Of a DNA stretch of 49,517 bases, positions 40,395 to 49,516 are shown piece after piece (the first letter of the stretch is position 1; each line of letters begins with the position of its first letter). The notes under the pieces were generated by a model. The model saw only the letters and a list, made by a program, of their open reading frames with translations. It was not told where the DNA came from and did not search any database. The stretch is from a virus: IMG/VR virus record IMGVR_UViG_3300032238_001229, positions 1 through 49,517 of that record, one strand, 5' to 3'. Both the position numbers and the translations under genes were made by a program.

Positions 40395-40865
40395 TTAGCC
40401 TACGGAATATGAAGGATTTGAGAATGCAAAAGGACTGGGAGTTGAATAGCCAAAATGCCGTTCAGCAGCTGCGCCTTGAGTTTTAATTGCTTCTTCCAGG
40501 GCATCCCTGTTTTTCTTTTGTGTGTATTTTAAAGCATCAGGAGAAAGTTCGTTTTTAAGGTTAAAACCATAACGATCTGACTCCAAAGCCATTTGTTTTG
40601 GATCAAAAATATTTTGTTGTTTAAGTGCTGCATTGCCTTGTAGATATTGTTGCCAAGCAGGAACTTCAATTGCACCCCAACGTTGTTGAAGAGCATCGGT
40701 TGCAACTTTACGCTCTTGGAATTCTTGGGCACGTGCCGCCAAATCCATCTGCAAAGCAGTGGATTTGTTTTGTGCATCAGCAGCAATAAGACCGTTAGCA
40801 AGAGAAAAAGCTCCGCCTATACCTGCTACCCCTAGTGACCAAGGATTGAACGGTGAATCTGTCAT
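40395..40865 (-). CDS. Small internal virion protein with a hydrophobic N-terminus
   Basis: 156 residues. An N-terminal Gly/Ala hydrophobic helix (SLGVAGIGGAFSLANGLIAA, ~9-30) may be a membrane or core helix; then a long charged/Gln-rich helix (AARAQEFQERKVATDALQQR) and a Tyr/Ser-Pro-rich end. Fits the run of ejection-type proteins in 38-48 kb. Confidence 0.65.
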   Translation of the reverse strand: MTDSPFNPWSLGVAGIGGAFSLANGLIAADAQNKSTALQMDLAARAQEFQERKVATDALQQRWGAIEVPAWQQYLQGNAALKQQNIFDPKQMALESDRYGFNLKNELSPDALKYTQKKNRDALEEAIKTQGAAAERHFGYSTPSPFAFSNPSYSVG

Positions 40866-40890
40866 GGCTGTTATTTACCCTTTGCAATAA

Positions 40891-41427
40891 TTAAACGTTA
40901 TAATACCTGACCGCTGGCACATTGGGAAGCGGCGTTAAACCGGGGCCAGAGGCAGATAGTCCTGCCATGCGTTGAGCAGCAGCTGCTACAGCATCAGGAT
41001 CAGATCCATATCTGGAGCCAGCGTTTCTACCAATGCTTCCCAGGGAATTGATGATACCGTTTACAAGCGCATACTGCTGCGCCTGATCTCCCCTTTTTTT
41101 ATCATATTCATTTTGCAACTCCATAAGCTCTCGCCTTTGTTGCATTTGTTGCTCTGGAGTAGTTCTATTGGCATTCATTAAAATTGCCATTTGTTTTGCT
41201 TGTGAATCAAGGTTGGCCCAATCGCCTTGACTAAAACCATAGATATTTTGAGAGGCCCCAGGTGATGCTTGTGTTGCAATACCTGGCACCGGATTAAAGT
41301 CTCCCTTGAAATTATATTTAAATGTAGTGAGCGGAATTGCATTGGTTAAATTTGAACTGAAAAGCCCTGGGGCCGCACCTGGTTGGATGCCCCTGAAAGC
41401 TTCGGTTGGGTCAAGTTTGAATCCCAT
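40891..41427 (-). CDS. Hypothetical internal virion protein
   Basis: 178 residues. Pro/Gly-rich first half (FRGIQPGAAPGLFSSNLTNA, TTFKYNFKGDFNPVPGIAT), then a Gln/Met/Arg-rich helix (EQQMQQRRELMELQNEYDKK), then a short Gly/Ala end. No domain recognised. Confidence 0.65.
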   Translation of the reverse strand: MGFKLDPTEAFRGIQPGAAPGLFSSNLTNAIPLTTFKYNFKGDFNPVPGIATQASPGASQNIYGFSQGDWANLDSQAKQMAILMNANRTTPEQQMQQRRELMELQNEYDKKRGDQAQQYALVNGIINSLGSIGRNAGSRYGSDPDAVAAAAQRMAGLSASGPGLTPLPNVPAVRYYNV

Positions 41428-41432
41428 AGCTA

Positions 41433-42350
41433 TTAAGCGCGAGCGCTGGCAAAGTTTCCTGCAACTTGAGCGTAAGGATTAGATGCAAGCATCTGTTGAG
41501 TAATGGCAGTATTTTCGGCAGAGGACTGGGAAACCAAATCGTAAGCGCGGGCTTGACGATTAAGTGCACCAGTAATCTGACCTTGTTGTTGATTGGCTTG
41601 CATGAAGCGCACAAAATCGTTTTGCTTCTGCTGGTTAATTAGCGGCATCATTGATTGGGCATAAGAAAGCTTAGTATTGATTCCCATTTGTTCCAGGGCC
41701 TTAAGGCGGTTGAACTCCTGGTCACTCATGCCACCAAGACCGACTTCCCTGCCGCTACCAGCAGAAGTGCCTGCTTCACGTTGTACCCCTCCAACGGTGT
41801 TAGCGACGTTCTGTGCAGCAGTCTGAGCGCCACCCATAAGCTGCCCAAGGCCACCAGCAAGCTGTCCACCGATGCCACTGACGGCATGGCCCACAACACC
41901 GCCACCGATGCCACCAAGGAGGCTAGCGCCAACAGCAACTGCACCTTTAGCAAGCGGGCCTCCCGGAATCGGAAGATTTTTTACCAACTGTCCAGCTAAA
42001 GCGGTACCGCCTGTAGCGCCAAGACCCTCAAGAATATTGCCTTGACCAAACTGTCCCAATGCAACGGCAGCACCAGGAGCGTAACGAGCGGTGCGGCTGG
42101 CGGCAGTTTTAGCGCCTGCGGGAATATTTTGAACTACTTCGGCTACTTGACCAGGTACTGCTCGCACTCTTTGCATCAGAGCATCAAACTTAGCTGACAT
42201 CCCTGCGCCGTCTAAATTAAGACTCCAGGCAGAAGGAGAGCCCGGCATTTGCCCTTGAGAAGATTGTCCCTGAGGAGTTCCCATACCAGCCAAAGTTTGG
42301 TACTGAGGGGGCACTGCCGGAGATGTATATCCTGCCGCAGAAATTGCCAT
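41433..42350 (-). CDS. Gly/Ala-rich membrane-interacting virion protein
   Basis: 305 residues. Two Gly/Ala-rich hydrophobic stretches at ~95-165 (GAAVALGQFGQGNILEGLGA, KGAVAVGASLLGGIGGGVVG, GGQLAGGLGQLMGGAQ) with glycine-zipper character, then a Gln/Asn-rich helical part (QKQNDFVRFMQANQQQGQIT). Glycine-zipper regions occur in phage proteins that form channels through the envelope during DNA ejection; this role is inferred. Confidence 0.7.
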   Translation of the reverse strand: MAISAAGYTSPAVPPQYQTLAGMGTPQGQSSQGQMPGSPSAWSLNLDGAGMSAKFDALMQRVRAVPGQVAEVVQNIPAGAKTAASRTARYAPGAAVALGQFGQGNILEGLGATGGTALAGQLVKNLPIPGGPLAKGAVAVGASLLGGIGGGVVGHAVSGIGGQLAGGLGQLMGGAQTAAQNVANTVGGVQREAGTSAGSGREVGLGGMSDQEFNRLKALEQMGINTKLSYAQSMMPLINQQKQNDFVRFMQANQQQGQITGALNRQARAYDLVSQSSAENTAITQQMLASNPYAQVAGNFASARA

Positions 42351-42383
42351 GTTTACAAACTATCTTTCAATACATTAATTTTA

Positions 42384-43418
42384 TCAGTTTATTCCTTGCT
42401 GAGAATCATTAATAAAATTCATGCCGTATTGCTCTTGGTACTGATGTAAGTCTGGTAGCTTGGGTCGGTTGGCCATGGCAATTACTTCATTCACAAGATT
42501 GCCCACTGCTGCTCCAGCAGTGGAACCAGCTAGGCCTGCTAGTGCCATTTTCCCTGGCTTAACTTTATTTTGTCCGGCATAACGCAATGCAGCCGCTCCA
42601 CCAGCAATTGCGGTAACTGTAGGGACACTTACAGGTACGTTAAGAATCCTAGCTTCTGGAACACCTTGTAAATTTTCTGGTGTTGCTTTGACAAGTCCCA
42701 GGCCAAGCAAGCCTTTATCTTGGTACCTAAAATTCATATAGTTACCATAACGTTCTGGAGTTAGATCAGGAATTTCTGCCTTTGCAGTTTCATACTTTAA
42801 GGGATCTCCTTGCCGTTGCAAGAAAAAACGATCGAACAACTCTTGTCCTGGCTGAACGGATAACCTTCGATCATTTGAACCAAGTGCCGAGTATTCTTGT
42901 GTGTAGCCTTTAGGCCTAAATTGCTCTTCTGGATTTGTAATATCGTAAATTCCCATAGAGGCAGCAGCCGGTATTACTGCACCTAGGTTGACTAAAGAGC
43001 GTTGAGTTGGGGTAAGCTTTTGAGCAACTTTTTCCCCAATGGTATTTTCAAGAACTTTATCTGCAATTGCCAAAGGATGGTTGTAACGCCAATAAAAACG
43101 CCTGGTGGAATCATTTCCAACATCCGTTAACAGGCGTGCTGTATAGGCCCCTAAAAATTTACCGGGCGTTTCCGTTAAAGAAATAGGATCTCTTCCCGGA
43201 GATGTAACAACTTGTTGAGGCCTGCCGATATTAGTTCCAGGATCTGCTACAATTCTTCGTGCTGTTTGCTCGGGAGCGCCTGCTTTTAGTTCACGATAAA
43301 ACGTAGGATTGAAGATGCTATGTCCCCTATCTCCAGCTGCGGACATCATTTCCGCAGCAGTGGTGTAGCCTTCTTTTAGGCTTTTGCCAAAGTTTAAAAC
43401 ACGATCAATTACACTCAT
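42384..43418 (-). CDS. Internal/ejection-type virion protein
   Basis: 344 residues from ATG 43418, which shares a base with the stop of the preceding gene (TAATG) and has AGGTGG before it; a GTG at 43427 is rejected. Basic N-terminal half (SVIDRVLNFGKSLKEG, FYRELKAGAPEQTARRI), a central RPKGYTQEYSALGSNDRR, and a Gly/Ala hydrophobic helix at ~285-315 (MALAGLAGSTAGAAVGNLVN). No enzyme motif seen. Confidence 0.7.
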   Translation of the reverse strand: MSVIDRVLNFGKSLKEGYTTAAEMMSAAGDRGHSIFNPTFYRELKAGAPEQTARRIVADPGTNIGRPQQVVTSPGRDPISLTETPGKFLGAYTARLLTDVGNDSTRRFYWRYNHPLAIADKVLENTIGEKVAQKLTPTQRSLVNLGAVIPAAASMGIYDITNPEEQFRPKGYTQEYSALGSNDRRLSVQPGQELFDRFFLQRQGDPLKYETAKAEIPDLTPERYGNYMNFRYQDKGLLGLGLVKATPENLQGVPEARILNVPVSVPTVTAIAGGAAALRYAGQNKVKPGKMALAGLAGSTAGAAVGNLVNEVIAMANRPKLPDLHQYQEQYGMNFINDSQQGIN

Positions 43419-44053
43419 TAGTACCACCTAGATCCAGAATTTGCCATCATTGCTAAAGCATTTTCAAAATCTCGGGCTCCTGGGTCCAGGGTAGACTCAA
43501 GCCCTTGCATTTGAAAGTTGGTTCCAGGGGAAACTGTTTGATTTTGTAAATTGTTAATGTATTGACGTTGCATAATTTGTTGATCAGTTGAAACAGTTTG
43601 ATCTATTTGCTCTGGTTGCTGTTGTTCTTGCGCCTGAATTAAAGGCATAATTGCAAGGCTTGATGCAATGGGTGCAACCATTTGCACGCCACGTTGCATA
43701 CGAGAAGGAATAAATTGATTGTGTTCTACCAGTTCTTTTGTTCTTGGGTCTGTATAAGATAGTTTGCCTAGGTTTCCAGGGGAGTATTTACCTGCCAATT
43801 GAATACCGCCATAATTCATGCCAAGATCAATTGCGCCTGCTGCCAGGGCAGTCAATGGATTGACACCTGCAATAAGATTAAATCCTGTAGTTAAAACTGC
43901 ACTTGGAATTGAGTCTTTTAGGATTGCTTTACTCATGGCAGACATGCCACGTTGTGCGCCCTTTGCAGCTGCTTGCTCTACAACAGGAGCTTCCGCCTGG
44001 ATAGCTTTGCCAACGTTCCTCGCTACTCCTGCAAGACCGCTCCTAATTCCCAT
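43418..44053 (-). CDS. Internal/ejection-type virion protein
   Basis: 211 residues. Ala/Gly-rich amphipathic start (GLAGVARNVGKAIQAEAPVV), a hydrophobic segment (NPLTALAAGAIDLGMNYGG), another (QMVAPIASSLAIMPLI), then Gln-rich (QAQEQQQPEQIDQTVSTDQQ) and an ordered end ESTLDPGARDFENALAMMA. It resembles its neighbours in style and is coupled to the 344-residue gene. Confidence 0.7.
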   Translation of the reverse strand: MGIRSGLAGVARNVGKAIQAEAPVVEQAAAKGAQRGMSAMSKAILKDSIPSAVLTTGFNLIAGVNPLTALAAGAIDLGMNYGGIQLAGKYSPGNLGKLSYTDPRTKELVEHNQFIPSRMQRGVQMVAPIASSLAIMPLIQAQEQQQPEQIDQTVSTDQQIMQRQYINNLQNQTVSPGTNFQMQGLESTLDPGARDFENALAMMANSGSRWY

Positions 44054-44079
44054 ATTTTTACCTTTTTATTTATTATATT

Positions 44080-44646
44080 TCAAGCTGTTTTTGTTTTATC
44101 TTCTGCGCTTGGCAATGAAGGTTCCGCTGGTGCAGGTGCTGAATCTAGAGGAGCTCCCTCGACGTCATTGACTGCTTGTTTTTCTGCCAGTTGTTTAATA
44201 TATCCGTTTGGATCTGGATTTGCCGCTGTTGGCATCCTGTTTTTAGCACGTTTATCCGGAGGAATAGTTGGGCTAATTTTGTAGGCCTGCACCCAGATAC
44301 TATTGAAATCTTTATTGTCCTGTGGCCGATGGTCAGTCAAGGGCCTGCCTTCTTGAAAATCATAGTTTTCATGCCGAACAAATTTACCAAGTCCAATAAA
44401 TAATTGATGATTTAACGGAGCTTGATCGTCTACCCTGCCAAGACGTGGGTTAAGGGTAATTTTTGCAGATTGAACTCTGTTTAAGATATCTTGTTCGGTG
44501 CTTCTACCAGGATCCCAGGGGTATTGGCCACCGATTCCTTTGTTTGCACTGACGCGAAAGTTATCTGCAAACGATTTTTTAATCTTGCCGTCATTAGCAA
44601 TTCCAATATATTTACTTGGATCAGGCCGTTCATCATCAAATAACAT
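44080..44646 (-). CDS. Hypothetical virion-block protein
   Basis: 188 residues, soluble, with an ordered centre (STEQDILNRVQSAKITLNPR, LFIGLGKFVRHENYDFQEGR) and an acidic Pro/Ala-rich tail. No family recognised. Lies 5 bp after the 69-residue gene. Confidence 0.65.
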   Translation of the reverse strand: MLFDDERPDPSKYIGIANDGKIKKSFADNFRVSANKGIGGQYPWDPGRSTEQDILNRVQSAKITLNPRLGRVDDQAPLNHQLFIGLGKFVRHENYDFQEGRPLTDHRPQDNKDFNSIWVQAYKISPTIPPDKRAKNRMPTAANPDPNGYIKQLAEKQAVNDVEGAPLDSAPAPAEPSLPSAEDKTKTA

Positions 44647-44651
44647 TGAGC

Positions 44652-44861
44652 TTATTCCTTAGATTTCTTCTTATGTAATCCTACTAGAGTCCGGCGAAGG
44701 TTGGCTTGCTTTACTGTCTTTTCATCGTACTTATCTGGGTCAGACAATACGTTTTCTTGTAGCTGCGCCGAAGTAATGCCTTTCTTTTTTGCCTTGGCAG
44801 TAAAAGCACCTTCTTTAATGTCAGCGTTTTGAATCCACTTTTTTTCTTTTTTGTCAGCCAT
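44652..44861 (-). CDS. Small basic conserved phage protein
   Basis: 69 residues, Lys-rich: KKWIQNADIKEGAFTAKAKK, KGITSAQLQENVLSDPDKYD, ANLRRTLVGLHKKKSK. The KKWIQxAxIKxGAFTAKAKK opening and a conserved Leu-Arg-xTL end match a short family seen in many phages and large viruses; function unknown. It lies 2 bp after the 1256-residue gene. Confidence 0.75.
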   Translation of the reverse strand: MADKKEKKWIQNADIKEGAFTAKAKKKGITSAQLQENVLSDPDKYDEKTVKQANLRRTLVGLHKKKSKE

Positions 44862-44863
44862 GA

Positions 44864-47800
44864 TTAACGCCTACCTCTTTTTGCTGAACGACGAGCTGCT
44901 TGACTTTGGAGCTGTTGTATAACAGCTCCTATATCGTAACTGGATTCAATACCAGGAGCATCGGTACGTCTATCAAATGGTTGTTGTTGGAAAGTAGAGA
45001 CTCTTCCTTCCGTTTCTGAACGCGGTACAAGACCTAATTTTAATTTTTGGACTTGACCCATTTGCTGCCTGATTCCTGGCATGGCTTGGCCGACACCTTG
45101 TGGGTCTGCAGCAATAATTGCTTGCTCTAGGCTGCCGCCATAGCGAGCGGCGCGAGGGGACCTTGGTGCAGTGGTATAGGTAAGACGCGGGGCAAACAAC
45201 ACATCATTAAGATCCGGAGAAGAGCCCGCCGGGACCCATTGCCCAGTTGTCCTGCTAACAGCTTCTATATGGGGATTAGGTCCAACCATGGGACCACCTG
45301 TTGAATATGCTTTGTTTGCTGGACTGGTATACCGACGCATTTCTTGGGGTGTCCGGTGTTTGCCAAGTTCTACAGAGCCAAAGTTACCAACGGCTTCGTC
45401 TCCATAAGCTCCCTCAACCTCAATAAAGTCTTCGTCGCCGTACCCAACGCGCTCCCCAGACGGGCGACCAGAATAATCCTTGGCTGATTGAGTAGCATCT
45501 TGCAATGTTTGCCCAGTTGCACCACGGAATATGGTAGTGTCTTTTTGTCTTACTTTGCCAAAATGTTTCGGCATTAGTGGATTGTTGTTTTCATCTAAAA
45601 TTGATTGAGCATGCTCAAGCTCTTCTTGTTTAACTGGGTAAATAACTCCTGTATTGTTATTTACGGTTACCAAAGTGCGCGTTGCTGCTGGATTTCTGGG
45701 GCGTCCAGTGGCTTGCGCCATAAACTCATAACGAGCATTAGAATCTAAAACCGGTAATTTAATGCCGGCTTCAGTTGCTAATAGATGTTTGACAATATTA
45801 TTTTGATGTACATACTCATCTCCAAGACCTAGAAGGATACCTGATTCCTGTGCTTTTTGCGCCAGGGGATGTGATGCTATTAATTCGCTATTGCTTGGCT
45901 CATCTACAAGCATTTTTACTTGATTTGCTTCTTCATTAATAAAGTGCCCATATCGACGCAATTTTTCGAGCTCGGTTAAGTTTTGATGTTTAATGCTATT
46001 AAATTCAGTACGTGCGCGATTATCTAACGTTTGTAAATATTCTTTTGTAATTTGTCCGTTGTAACTTACGGGATTGCCTTCCAAGTCTTGTATTTGGAGT
46101 GGAGCGTTAACAAGTTCATCTGTAGCAACATGAACGTCTGCTTGCCAAGGGCCTCTTTGTCCTTGTTTTACAATTTTACCAACTGGTTCATCCGTAAGAA
46201 TACGTCTAACGCGCATTGGTTGAGTTGCAATCATTCCAGGGGCAGCATCTAAGCGCCCTTGGATTTTATACAATGGTTCATTTGTTTTTAAATGAGTGGT
46301 ATTTAAGTTGTGATAAGAAACTTCTGAAACAATTGCCTCTCCAGTTTCTGGATCAAAAGAAATACCTTTTGGATATACGGTGACATTTCCTTGTGCATCT
46401 GGATTTGTATGGTATTCCAAACGGTATATGTCAGTTGGTAATTCACGTTCAGCAGTGCCACCAACTAACTTGCCTCTTTCTGAACCTTTGCCAGAGGCAG
46501 GGGTAATTCCTGTTTCACCAGGCTCAAAATAACGCCCTTCCTGGATTCCAAAATTAACTTTTTCGGATCCTTCATAAGGAGCAACAATAGATGAATAATG
46601 ACCCGTTAATGTTGATCCAGTTTCTTGGTATTTGGCCGCAAGAGTACGCAACTCTGGCATTTGCTTACCAAAGGCATCTGCATCTGCATAAGCACGTTCT
46701 TTGTTAACAAGATAAGGAACTTCTACTTCAACATGTTGCCCAGCCTCAACTTTGGCTACTGTTTCAGGATCCAAGCTATCGCGGAATAGGCGAGTTGGGT
46801 AAAGATTGCCATGCTCATCAGCTTCGATACGAGTAGGAATATCTAAGTCGTAAGCATCAATAGGGCGAACAGTACGCCTTGGGAAGTGAACACCTGTATG
46901 TTCTTCTCCAGAAGCCTGTAAACGATGTAATTCATCCCAGCGTGTACCAAAATCATCAATTGCTTTTTCAAATTGTTCGCCTTGTTTTTGTTGAGTTACT
47001 CTACGCACCTGTTGATTTTGTACTGCAGCTAGTTGACGAGCAGCAAATCCTTGAGGATCTGATACGGCAGATGCTCCTCCCTTAAGAAACTCTTCTCCAC
47101 CAGGAGTTACTTCAACACCGCTTTCAACCCCAAACATTTCTGCCATAGGATCATAATCATTATCTTTAGTAGAAATAGTTGTGCCCTTGGAACCCCTAAA
47201 AGACCTAGCAGTTTCCCCTTGTGGATTCAATAAATCGCCAGCTACAAGCTGAGTTTTACCTCCTAGACCGGTTTGAACTTTAGCATTAACAACACCAAGA
47301 GCTTTTGCAAATTCTGGGGCACCAACAGAATCAACGTTAAAATGAGGATGCAATAAGCGAAGATCCCCGGTGTTTGCGTATGCCTGCATCCGTGCTTCAA
47401 TTTCAAAAGGATGCATGCCCGAATGTTTTAAATTGACATAGTTAAGGTCGCTTGCCATAAGCGGACCTTGTATTGTTGAACGAGGCTGTGCATTCACTTG
47501 CCCCATGTCTACATGGGGATCTTGTTGCAATTCATGAACTGAACGACCAGTTACTTGGTCTTCCGCTGAATTAACAGCAGCAACGGATTGATAAGAATGT
47601 TGAAGGGCTTCAGCGTTGTGTTGGTCAACCATTGTTTCACCAACATGCTGTCCCGCAATATTTGCCGCTGCTCGTTGTTCATAATCTTCTGCCAACCGAT
47701 CAAGTACTTCTTCGCTAGGCTGAGTCGTTGTTTTTAAAAAAGCTTGAGAAGTAGGTTTGTTTTCTGCCAAGGCCTCTTGTCTAATGTCAGCAAGAATTCG

Positions 47801-48634
47801 TTCGGCTTTGCCTTGTACTTGCATTTGATGTGCACGTACCCTTCGGGCAACGTCAGCATCCTGACGAGCCTGCCCACGTACAAGTTTCTCGTACTCCGGT
47901 GCATACTCTTCAATAAAACGATCTCCTGCATCAAGACCGCTTGATACTGTCAATTGTGATTCACTAAATGGGCGAAGTTTTGAAATTGCAACAATATCTT
48001 CATTTGGGGCATCCCCGAGAATTTTGCCGATTTGTGAATAAAGAAATTCATTGGCTAAAGGAAGTGCGCTAGTTTGTTTTGCTGCTGGTGGCAAAGCAGC
48101 TACAGTACGCTGAACCGGTGCCGACGTAGGCATCGGCTTTGTTGGTAAACCGCTTTGCCAAGGATCTAATGGTTTTTCTGTAGAAACAGAAACCGGTTTG
48201 TTAAGATTTGTTACTTGTACACCAAGGTTTGGCTTAGCTTCCGTTGCTACAACTGCAACAGGGCGCGTTGCAGGCGGTGCTTGAGAAGGTGCTGGTGCAG
48301 TTTTAGTAAGGTTTGCTACACGCTCCACAGGTTGACGCACAGATGGCGCCGTAGCTGGTGTCCCAGGGCGTTTTACTTCCGTGACAGCTCCTTTGCCACG
48401 AAGGCCACGGTATAAACCAATACCACCGGCAAGAGCACCGGCGGCAAGGGCAGTTTTTCCAATAGCATCCAGGACATTGAAGCCTTGTTGAGCGGGTTGT
48501 TGATACGATTGTAGCTGCGACTGCCGAAATGCGTATACATCAGGCGCTTGCTGTGCCCGTTCTTCGGGTGTTTCAGCGACAGGAGCCCCTGTTGCGCGGC
48601 TGTAAGCGTAGAAATCAGCAGGTGACAGGGGCAT
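44864..48634 (-). CDS. Giant internal virion protein (1256 aa)
   Basis: First gene of the long virion operon. Residues ~50-75 contain a Gly/Ala hydrophobic helix (VLDAIGKTALAAGALAGGIG) that could span a membrane. The rest is charged and mixed alpha/beta, with Pro/Thr-rich linkers at ~90-190, a long helical part (ADVARRVRAHQMQVQGKAER) and an Arg-rich end (QAARRSAKRGRR). No peptidase or lysozyme motif was found. Size, first place in the operon and the single hydrophobic helix fit a large ejection protein; this is inference. Confidence 0.8.
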   Translation of the reverse strand: MPLSPADFYAYSRATGAPVAETPEERAQQAPDVYAFRQSQLQSYQQPAQQGFNVLDAIGKTALAAGALAGGIGLYRGLRGKGAVTEVKRPGTPATAPSVRQPVERVANLTKTAPAPSQAPPATRPVAVVATEAKPNLGVQVTNLNKPVSVSTEKPLDPWQSGLPTKPMPTSAPVQRTVAALPPAAKQTSALPLANEFLYSQIGKILGDAPNEDIVAISKLRPFSESQLTVSSGLDAGDRFIEEYAPEYEKLVRGQARQDADVARRVRAHQMQVQGKAERILADIRQEALAENKPTSQAFLKTTTQPSEEVLDRLAEDYEQRAAANIAGQHVGETMVDQHNAEALQHSYQSVAAVNSAEDQVTGRSVHELQQDPHVDMGQVNAQPRSTIQGPLMASDLNYVNLKHSGMHPFEIEARMQAYANTGDLRLLHPHFNVDSVGAPEFAKALGVVNAKVQTGLGGKTQLVAGDLLNPQGETARSFRGSKGTTISTKDNDYDPMAEMFGVESGVEVTPGGEEFLKGGASAVSDPQGFAARQLAAVQNQQVRRVTQQKQGEQFEKAIDDFGTRWDELHRLQASGEEHTGVHFPRRTVRPIDAYDLDIPTRIEADEHGNLYPTRLFRDSLDPETVAKVEAGQHVEVEVPYLVNKERAYADADAFGKQMPELRTLAAKYQETGSTLTGHYSSIVAPYEGSEKVNFGIQEGRYFEPGETGITPASGKGSERGKLVGGTAERELPTDIYRLEYHTNPDAQGNVTVYPKGISFDPETGEAIVSEVSYHNLNTTHLKTNEPLYKIQGRLDAAPGMIATQPMRVRRILTDEPVGKIVKQGQRGPWQADVHVATDELVNAPLQIQDLEGNPVSYNGQITKEYLQTLDNRARTEFNSIKHQNLTELEKLRRYGHFINEEANQVKMLVDEPSNSELIASHPLAQKAQESGILLGLGDEYVHQNNIVKHLLATEAGIKLPVLDSNARYEFMAQATGRPRNPAATRTLVTVNNNTGVIYPVKQEELEHAQSILDENNNPLMPKHFGKVRQKDTTIFRGATGQTLQDATQSAKDYSGRPSGERVGYGDEDFIEVEGAYGDEAVGNFGSVELGKHRTPQEMRRYTSPANKAYSTGGPMVGPNPHIEAVSRTTGQWVPAGSSPDLNDVLFAPRLTYTTAPRSPRAARYGGSLEQAIIAADPQGVGQAMPGIRQQMGQVQKLKLGLVPRSETEGRVSTFQQQPFDRRTDAPGIESSYDIGAVIQQLQSQAARRSAKRGRR

Positions 48635-48720
48635 TTGAGGTTATTAGTAATTTTTTGCTCTTGTTAGTATTTTATACGGTAAAAATTCAAAAATATCGGT
48701 TGTATAGTAGGTATTATCAA

Positions 48721-48738
48721 GTGAATTAGCTAATTCAC
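48721..48738. promoter_or_regulatory. 18 bp perfect palindrome in the divergent promoter region
   Basis: GTGAATTAGCTAATTCAC is a perfect two-fold repeat, ending 4 bp before the ATG at 48743 and lying between the divergent giant-protein operon (start 48634) and the small plus-strand gene. It overlaps the place of a ribosome-binding site, so a bound dimer would block this gene. A TATAGT at 48703 is a possible -10 box. Confidence 0.6.
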
Positions 48739-48742
48739 CACA

Positions 48743-48955
48743 ATGAATATTGACGACCGCGCAAAAAAAGTACAAGAACTTGAAGGAGTCAAAAGCGCTG
48801 CTTTTGATTTAGTCGATCGCGGTGCAAATTCTACGGATGTACGCAATTTTATTTCTGAACACAGCAAAAAAATTGCTTATAAGTACCCAGATACCGAAGC
48901 GTTTAGTGCCGCCAAGGGGGCAGCAGCAGCCTACAAGCGTTCACGGGAAATTTAA
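48743..48955 (+). CDS. Small hypothetical protein
   Basis: 70 residues: DDRAKKVQELEGVKSAAFDL, VDRGANSTDVRNFISEHSKK, FSAAKGAAAAYKRSREI. Helical and charged, no domain recognised. It is a single-gene unit: palindromic operator candidate before it, strong terminator 30 bp after it. It might be an early or regulatory protein, judged from this arrangement alone. Confidence 0.7.
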   Translation: MNIDDRAKKVQELEGVKSAAFDLVDRGANSTDVRNFISEHSKKIAYKYPDTEAFSAAKGAAAAYKRSREI

Positions 48956-48984
48956 ACCCTAATTAGGGAAAAATAATTTTATTT

Positions 48985-49009
48985 CCAGGGTTAACACCCT
49001 GGATTTTTT
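48985..49009 (+). terminator. Rho-independent terminator
   Basis: CCAGGGT / ACCCTGG, perfect 7 bp stem with TAAC loop (48985-49002), followed by A and six T. A smaller palindrome, CCCTAATTAGGG, lies at 48957-48968 just before it. Confidence 0.88.
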
Positions 49010-49231
49010 GTGTAAATATTTGGGCTAAGTGGGTAAAACCATTACAAAATTAACGTTTTACTTAAAAGTCGGCCCTATATACCTCCAAGTAGGTAATAGA
49101 TTTTCCTGACTCTTCTCCAACCACCCACCAGAAGTAAAAGGTGGGAGGAAAAAAGAAAGGCGTGTAGGCCTTTGTTGATTCCGTTGGTTGGCTACCAGGG
49201 GAGATTAGCACCCCGCACCAGGAGAGAGACC
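49010..49231 (+). promoter_or_regulatory. Non-coding leader before the last gene
   Basis: 222 bp without a gene. GTAAAAC (49033-49039) and GTTTTAC (49055-49061) form a 7 bp inverted repeat that could be an operator. Further on are AG-rich stretches (GGTGGGAGGAAAAAAGAAAGG) and a GGGGAG...CACCCC element near 49198-49214. No convincing promoter boxes were found. Confidence 0.3.
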
Positions 49232-49498
49232 ATGACTACGGCCAGTGCAGCACCAGTAACCTACGCCGGCACCAACGTTAGCTGGCGGCTGAAGGATTAC
49301 GCAAAGGTATGGGCGCACGGCTCCAGGGTGTATATCCGTTGGTCAGATAAGCTCGGCTTATCAATCGACGGCCACACACCCGAGCGCGCCAAGATGCTCG
49401 TGCAGCAAGTCCTAGCCAAAGGTACGATCCGCCCTGATCTGTGGCAGAAACACTTCTACCCAGACTGGCGCTTCGGCTCCGTTACCTACATGGACTAG
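49232..49498 (+). CDS. Small GC-rich hypothetical protein
   Basis: 88 residues from ATG 49232, chosen because AGGAGAG lies 6-12 bp upstream; the frame is open further upstream. NVSWRLKDYAKVWAHGSRVY, GLSIDGHTPERAKMLVQQVL and LWQKHFYPDWRFGSVTYMD: Trp/Tyr-rich and compact, no domain recognised. It is clearly GC-richer than most neighbours, like the 4333-4689 gene, suggesting a different source. Confidence 0.7.
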   Translation: MTTASAAPVTYAGTNVSWRLKDYAKVWAHGSRVYIRWSDKLGLSIDGHTPERAKMLVQQVLAKGTIRPDLWQKHFYPDWRFGSVTYMD

Positions 49499-49502
49499 GC
49501 TG

Positions 49503-49516
49503 ATACGAATTCGTAT
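49503..49516. repeat. 14 bp perfect palindrome at the window edge
   Basis: ATACGAATTCGTAT, 5 bp after the last stop. The window ends here, so whether it is part of a terminator or an operator cannot be told. Confidence 0.5.
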
